Assembly: GCA_020630115.1 (NCBI GenBank)
Contig: JAHDCA010000034.1
Span: 1 to 9,078, forward strand
DNA: 9,078 bases
Direction of reading: 5' to 3'
DNA from: Candidatus Dojkabacteria bacterium
GTDB taxonomy: Bacteria > Patescibacteriota > Dojkabacteria > SC72 > JAHDCA01
The notes below the pieces were generated by a model that did no database searches, had not been told where the DNA came from, and worked only from the letters and a program-made list of their open reading frames with translations. The first letter of the stretch is position 1. Each line of letters begins with the position of its first letter. This document shows positions 6,485 through 9,078 of the stretch, in pieces. The position numbers and the translations under genes were made by a program.

Positions 6485-6865
6485 ATGGCAATTTATAGAA
6501 AAGAATTACTTGAGACAACAGGGATCACCCATGATGCACTCAGATATTACCTAAAGTTAGGCCTTTTAGATCCTCGAAAAGTAGAGCATAAGTGGCAATA
6601 CTCTGACAAAGATGTTGAAACTATACAGTTAATTTGCAGCTTAAAATCCGTTGGATTTAGCGTCAAAGAAATTCAAAAGTTGACTAATGCTCTAAAAGAT
6701 ACAAATTGCAAGCATCAAGCTTCAATACCATTTCTGAAAGAGAAGCTCGAAGAAATTTCTCGGGGTATAAAAAAGCTTGAAGAGTCAAAAAAGACAATTA
6801 CTCGAGCACTTATGAAGTTTGAGACCCAAGATTGTTCTAAGAAAAAAGAGAAGTTTGTTCTTTAG
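6485..6865 (+). CDS. MerR-family transcriptional regulator
   Basis: This is a 126-residue regulator. Residues 1-70 form the winged helix-turn-helix of the MerR family: YRKELLETTGITHDALRYY (helix-turn-helix), LGLLDP, then the wing ending in WQYSDKDVETI and the GFSVKEIQKL helix. Residues 80-112 form a dimerisation coiled coil. Cysteines lie at 51, 75 and 117. Cys75, at the start of the dimer helix, aligns by eye with the residue that is Cys in sensors of divalent metals (MerR, ZntR) and Ser in CueR; His77 and Cys117 could add ligands. This suggests a metal or thiol-reactive sensor, although the usual C-terminal Cys-rich loop is reduced to one Cys. ATG 6485 is chosen because family members begin at this point; an in-frame TTG at 6452 would add 11 residues unlike the family. 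The likely target is the divergent thioredoxin-MauE operon. Confidence 0.88.
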   Translation: MAIYRKELLETTGITHDALRYYLKLGLLDPRKVEHKWQYSDKDVETIQLICSLKSVGFSVKEIQKLTNALKDTNCKHQASIPFLKEKLEEISRGIKKLEESKKTITRALMKFETQDCSKKKEKFVL

Positions 6866-6916
6866 TGAAGTCGAGGGATTAGATTATTAATCATAACATT
6901 AATATAATATCTATCC

Positions 6917-6952
6917 CATGTAAAAACCCGACATAAGTCGGGTGTTTACATG
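6917..6952 (-). terminator. Long-stem terminator after tRNA-Gly, probably bidirectional
   Basis: CATGTAAA (6917-6924) pairs with TTTACATG (6945-6952), and ACCCGAC (6926-6932) pairs with GTCGGGT (6937-6943). There is one A/G mismatch between the two stem blocks and a 4-nt loop. On the minus strand the GC-rich stem is followed by TTTTTA, an intrinsic terminator for the rplS-tRNA transcript. On the plus strand the trailing GTTT is weaker, but it lies 51 bp after the MerR stop and may end that gene too. The outer stem shares two bases with the CCA end of the tRNA. Confidence 0.82.
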
Positions 6953-7027
6953 GAGCGGGAGACGCGAGTCGAACGCGCAACCTTTTGCTTGGAAGGCAAA
7001 TGCTCTAGCCAGTTGAGCTACTCCCGC
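6951..7027 (-). tRNA. tRNA-Gly (anticodon UCC), CCA encoded
   Basis: The minus strand folds as a full cloverleaf. The acceptor GCGGGAG pairs with CTCCCGC, the D stem is GCTC/GAGC, and the anticodon stem is TTTGC/GCAAA with loop CTTCCAA, giving anticodon TCC that reads GGA. The variable loop is AGGTT, and the T arm is GCGCG-TTCGACT-CGCGT with one G-U pair. The discriminator is U and CCA is encoded in the DNA. It is 77 nt including CCA. It lies 82 bp downstream of rplS on the same strand and directly before a terminator, so it is likely processed from the rplS transcript; no clear separate promoter is seen. Confidence 0.96.
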
Positions 7028-7109
7028 ATCAAGTACAAAGAATTAATTTTTAATGATTCAAGTTTACCAAATAAACAGAATTTCGCAATAAGATATTTGC
7101 TTAAAAGAC

Positions 7110-7544
7110 TTACGCCTCTTTCTCTGCTTCAGGTGTTTCTTCAGTTGACTTAACAACTTCTTCTGCAACTTCTACTACTGGATCAGTCTCGTAGAATTCT
7201 GAAGCATTCTTGATCTTCATAGCTGCTTTACCTACTCTATCTCGCATGTAGTAAAGTTTTGATCTCCTAACAGTACCTCGCTTAGTGATCTCGATCTTTT
7301 CAAGAGTTGGGGCATGGATAGGCACGATCTTCTCAACACCTATACCATTTGAGATCTTACGAACTGTAACTGTCTGACTGATTCCTGATCCGTTCATTGA
7401 TAAAACGATTCCTTCAAAGATTTGAATTCTTTCTTTCTTTCCTTCAGAGATTCTAAGGTGAAGTTTTACAGTATCACCGATTTTCATGTTTGGTCTTGCT
7501 TTCTTTTGGTCAGCTGTAACCTTGTTAATAAGTTCACTATTCAT
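7110..7544 (-). CDS. rplS: 50S ribosomal protein L19
   Basis: This 144-residue protein is a clear L19, which sits at the interface between the 30S and 50S subunits. Family motifs seen in order are RPNMKIGDTVKLH (17-29), EGKKERIQIFEGIV (34-47), VRKISNGIGVEKIVP (61-75), and RRSKLYYMRDRVGKAA (93-108). Bacterial L19 is usually about 115 residues. The extra tail (about 114-144) is rich in Glu and Val, looks flexible, and is not part of the conserved fold. No Shine-Dalgarno precedes the ATG at 7544; instead TAAGAT ends 6 nt upstream. The usual partners (rpsP, rimM, trmD) are not adjacent. The downstream neighbour is tRNA-Gly, and the gene is divergent from phosphoglycerate mutase. Confidence 0.96.
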   Translation of the reverse strand: MNSELINKVTADQKKARPNMKIGDTVKLHLRISEGKKERIQIFEGIVLSMNGSGISQTVTVRKISNGIGVEKIVPIHAPTLEKIEITKRGTVRRSKLYYMRDRVGKAAMKIKNASEFYETDPVVEVAEEVVKSTEETPEAEKEA

Positions 7545-7550
7545 CTTTAT

Positions 7551-7556
7551 ATCTTA
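7551..7556 (-). promoter_or_regulatory. Possible -10 box of rplS, leaderless spacing
   Basis: TAAGAT on the minus strand (four of six matches to TATAAT) ends 6 nt before the rplS ATG. No good -35 is seen 16-18 bp upstream. It is listed because the same close spacing recurs before other first genes here. Confidence 0.3.
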
Positions 7557-7578
7557 TCGTTAATTCAGTTAATTAATC

Positions 7579-7603
7579 AGCACGCAGTCAGTATTAGCGT
7601 GTT
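7579..7603. repeat. Inverted repeat in the rplS/gpmI divergent gap
   Basis: AGCACGC (7579-7585) and GCGTGTT (7597-7603) pair over 7 bp, counting one G-U, with an 11-nt loop. It is the only GC-rich dyad in the 187-bp gap between the divergent starts. Neither side has a U-run, so it is not a terminator. It could be an operator or chance. The rest of the gap shows only AT-rich sequence, including a 6-bp TTAATT/AATTAA dyad at 7560-7576. Confidence 0.3.
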
Positions 7604-7731
7604 ATTGTAAATCAATGATTTACTGTATCACTACCTAATTTAAATGTATATGCTTTTAAAGCAAATACTTAAGTAGTTACATACTAGCGATGATTATAGA
7701 ATAATTTCCTCGATTATGCTACAACTTTATT

Positions 7732-9078
7732 GTGAATAAAAAAGTATTACTAATCATTATGGATGGATTTGGAGCAGCCCCATCATCTAAAGGTAACCCT
7801 GTTACCCTTGCAAAGCCTCAAAACCTCATATCGTTGTGGGATAACTACCCGAGCACATATTTGAAAAGTTCTGGCGAGGCAGTTGGTCTACCAGATGCTG
7901 TCTATGGCAACAGTGAAGTCGGTCACTTGAATCTAGGAGCTGGTGAGATAGTATTGCAGAATCTACCGCGAATTGAGAAGGCGATCCGCAAAGGCTTTTA
8001 TCATAAGAACAATACGATAAAAGAAGCAATCTTCCATGCTGATAGCCATAAATCTTCATTACATATTCTACTTCTTGCCAGTGATGGTAAGGTACACTCA
8101 GACATCAATCACCTATATGAGTTTTTCAAGATAATCAAAGAACATATTGATTCGCAGTCAAATCTAAAGGTCTTCCTACATTGTTTTACAGATGGTCGTG
8201 ATAGAGCCCCTAAGTCAGCTAAAAAGTACCTTAACGATATCCAAATCCAGATCCATAACTATAAACTTCAGAATAATGTCTTTATCAGCACAGTTTGTGG
8301 GAGAGCTATCGCTATGGATAGAAATAAGCGTTGGGAAAGAACTCAGAGAGCCTATGATCTTTTGACTAAAGGCAAGGGCGAACAATACCCTTCCGCCATT
8401 AACTGCTTAAAGACAAGTTATGAGAATGAAATTTATGATGAGTACATAGAGCCATCGAAAATAAATATTAAAGATCATGAAGGGGTCATTAAGAATAATG
8501 ATAGCGTGATCTTTCTGAACTTCAGAGCTGATCGTGCGATACAGATTACTGATGCTCTAATATCTGATGAGTTTCAAGGTTTTGATCGCGAGAAACTTTC
8601 AAACTTATATTTCGCAGCAATGGTTGAATACAAAAGAAATTTCCCAAAGAATGTAATATTCCCAAAACAATATGTACCTTTGACTCTTGGGAGAGTTGTC
8701 TCTAATGCTGGTAAAAGACAATTAAGAATTGCTGAGAGTGAGAAATTTCCACATGTAACATATTTTTTTAACGGAGGGCTTCCAATCCGTTACGACTCAG
8801 AGGACCGAATCGAGATACCTTCACCAAGAGTAGCAACTTATGATCTTAAACCTGAGATGAGTATATTTGAAGTTACCGCTGCACTTGAGACTAAGATCCA
8901 GGAAGATGTCTACGATTTGATTGTCCTAAATTTTGCTAATCCTGATATGGTTGGACACACAGGCAATATAGACGCTTGTATCCAGACGATTAAGGCTACA
9001 GATTTCTGTGTTGGAAGACTTACTAAGGTCTTTCAAGCGCATGGAGGATCAGTGATAATAACCTCTGATCACGGGAAC
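7732..9078 (+). CDS. gpmI: 2,3-bisphosphoglycerate-independent phosphoglycerate mutase (3' end outside window)
   Basis: This glycolytic enzyme interconverts 3- and 2-phosphoglycerate using two metal ions (usually Mn) and a phosphoserine intermediate. The 449 visible residues of the usual 500-515 include LLIIMDGFG (Asp11, metal), YGNSEVGHLN (Ser61, the phosphorylated nucleophile), SDGKVHS (His122), CFTDGRD (151-157), GRAIAMDRNKRWERT (190-204), NFRADR (263-268), KFPHVTYFFNGG (338-349), SPRVATYDLKPEMS (364-377), NPDMVGHTG (403-411, metal ligands Asp405 and His409) and TSDHGN (444-449, Asp446 and His447). Only the last metal-binding His and the C-terminus lie beyond the edge. The start is GTG at 7732, giving MNKKVLLIIMDGFG, the expected family start; the frame has a stop at 7702 and no ATG before the conserved Asp. 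No Shine-Dalgarno is seen; a weak TATGCT ends 11 nt upstream. Confidence 0.97.
   Translation, partial: MNKKVLLIIMDGFGAAPSSKGNPVTLAKPQNLISLWDNYPSTYLKSSGEAVGLPDAVYGNSEVGHLNLGAGEIVLQNLPRIEKAIRKGFYHKNNTIKEAIFHADSHKSSLHILLLASDGKVHSDINHLYEFFKIIKEHIDSQSNLKVFLHCFTDGRDRAPKSAKKYLNDIQIQIHNYKLQNNVFISTVCGRAIAMDRNKRWERTQRAYDLLTKGKGEQYPSAINCLKTSYENEIYDEYIEPSKINIKDHEGVIKNNDSVIFLNFRADRAIQITDALISDEFQGFDREKLSNLYFAAMVEYKRNFPKNVIFPKQYVPLTLGRVVSNAGKRQLRIAESEKFPHVTYFFNGGLPIRYDSEDRIEIPSPRVATYDLKPEMSIFEVTAALETKIQEDVYDLIVLNFANPDMVGHTGNIDACIQTIKATDFCVGRLTKVFQAHGGSVIITSDHGN

Noticed and set aside
6950..7153. 67-codon plus-strand open frame across tRNA-Gly and the rplS end
   Set aside because: It reads through the antisense of a clear tRNA and the end of rplS, so it is a shadow.
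7422..7610. 62-codon plus-strand frame antisense to the rplS start
   Set aside because: It is a shadow of rplS and its upstream gap, with no recognisable protein features.
7826..8059. 77-codon minus-strand frame
   Set aside because: It lies antisense to the strongly conserved start of gpmI, which explains the open frame.
1..9078. CRISPR array, insertion sequence, phage or conjugative element
   Set aside because: No regularly spaced repeats, transposase or integrase motifs, or terminal inverted repeats were seen on either strand.

Overview
The window is AT-rich bacterial DNA using the standard code. TAA, TAG and TGA all end genes here, and Trp is TGG, so the TGA-recoding lineages are excluded. 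Ribosomal protein L19, a tRNA-Gly and a cofactor-independent phosphoglycerate mutase show it is chromosomal. Compact genes, short spacers and the atypical accessory proteins would fit a Patescibacteria/CPR-type or other little-studied lineage, but nothing seen fixes the taxon.

Layout. The left three quarters is read almost entirely on the minus strand. From right to left these genes are: a membrane-anchored thioredoxin (6430-5987) overlapping a MauE/DoxX-like membrane protein (5990-5520); an alpha/beta hydrolase broken by a one-base frameshift in an A7 run (5474-4595); a sulfotransferase (4406-3453); a large exported fusion of a DUF255/YyaL thioredoxin-barrel protein to a CcdA/DsbD electron-transfer membrane domain (3329-765); and the first half of an MFS-like transporter (640 to beyond position 1). 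A MerR-family regulator (6485-6865, plus strand) diverges from the thioredoxin gene. A long-stem terminator (6917-6952) separates it from tRNA-Gly(UCC) and rplS, both on the minus strand. Phosphoglycerate mutase (7732 to beyond 9078) runs rightward, divergent from rplS. No stretch above 300 bases lacks a gene; the longest gaps are 188 and 187 bases.

How the genes may work together. Three proteins carry thiol-redox motifs and are membrane-bound or exported: DUF255-CcdA, the anchored thioredoxin and the MauE-like protein. The thioredoxin/MauE pair sits behind a promoter with a 19-bp spacer and a dyad almost exactly at its centre, the classic MerR-type architecture, next to a cysteine-containing MerR gene. 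The likely reading is a metal- or thiol-stress-induced envelope disulfide-handling module. The DUF255-CcdA fusion nearby could be a second route of reducing power.

Expression style. Several first genes (MFS, hydrolase, thioredoxin, rplS) have a -10-like hexamer only 5-7 nt before the start codon and no Shine-Dalgarno, which suggests leaderless mRNAs. The internal operon gene at 5990 has a strong GGAGGAG site instead.
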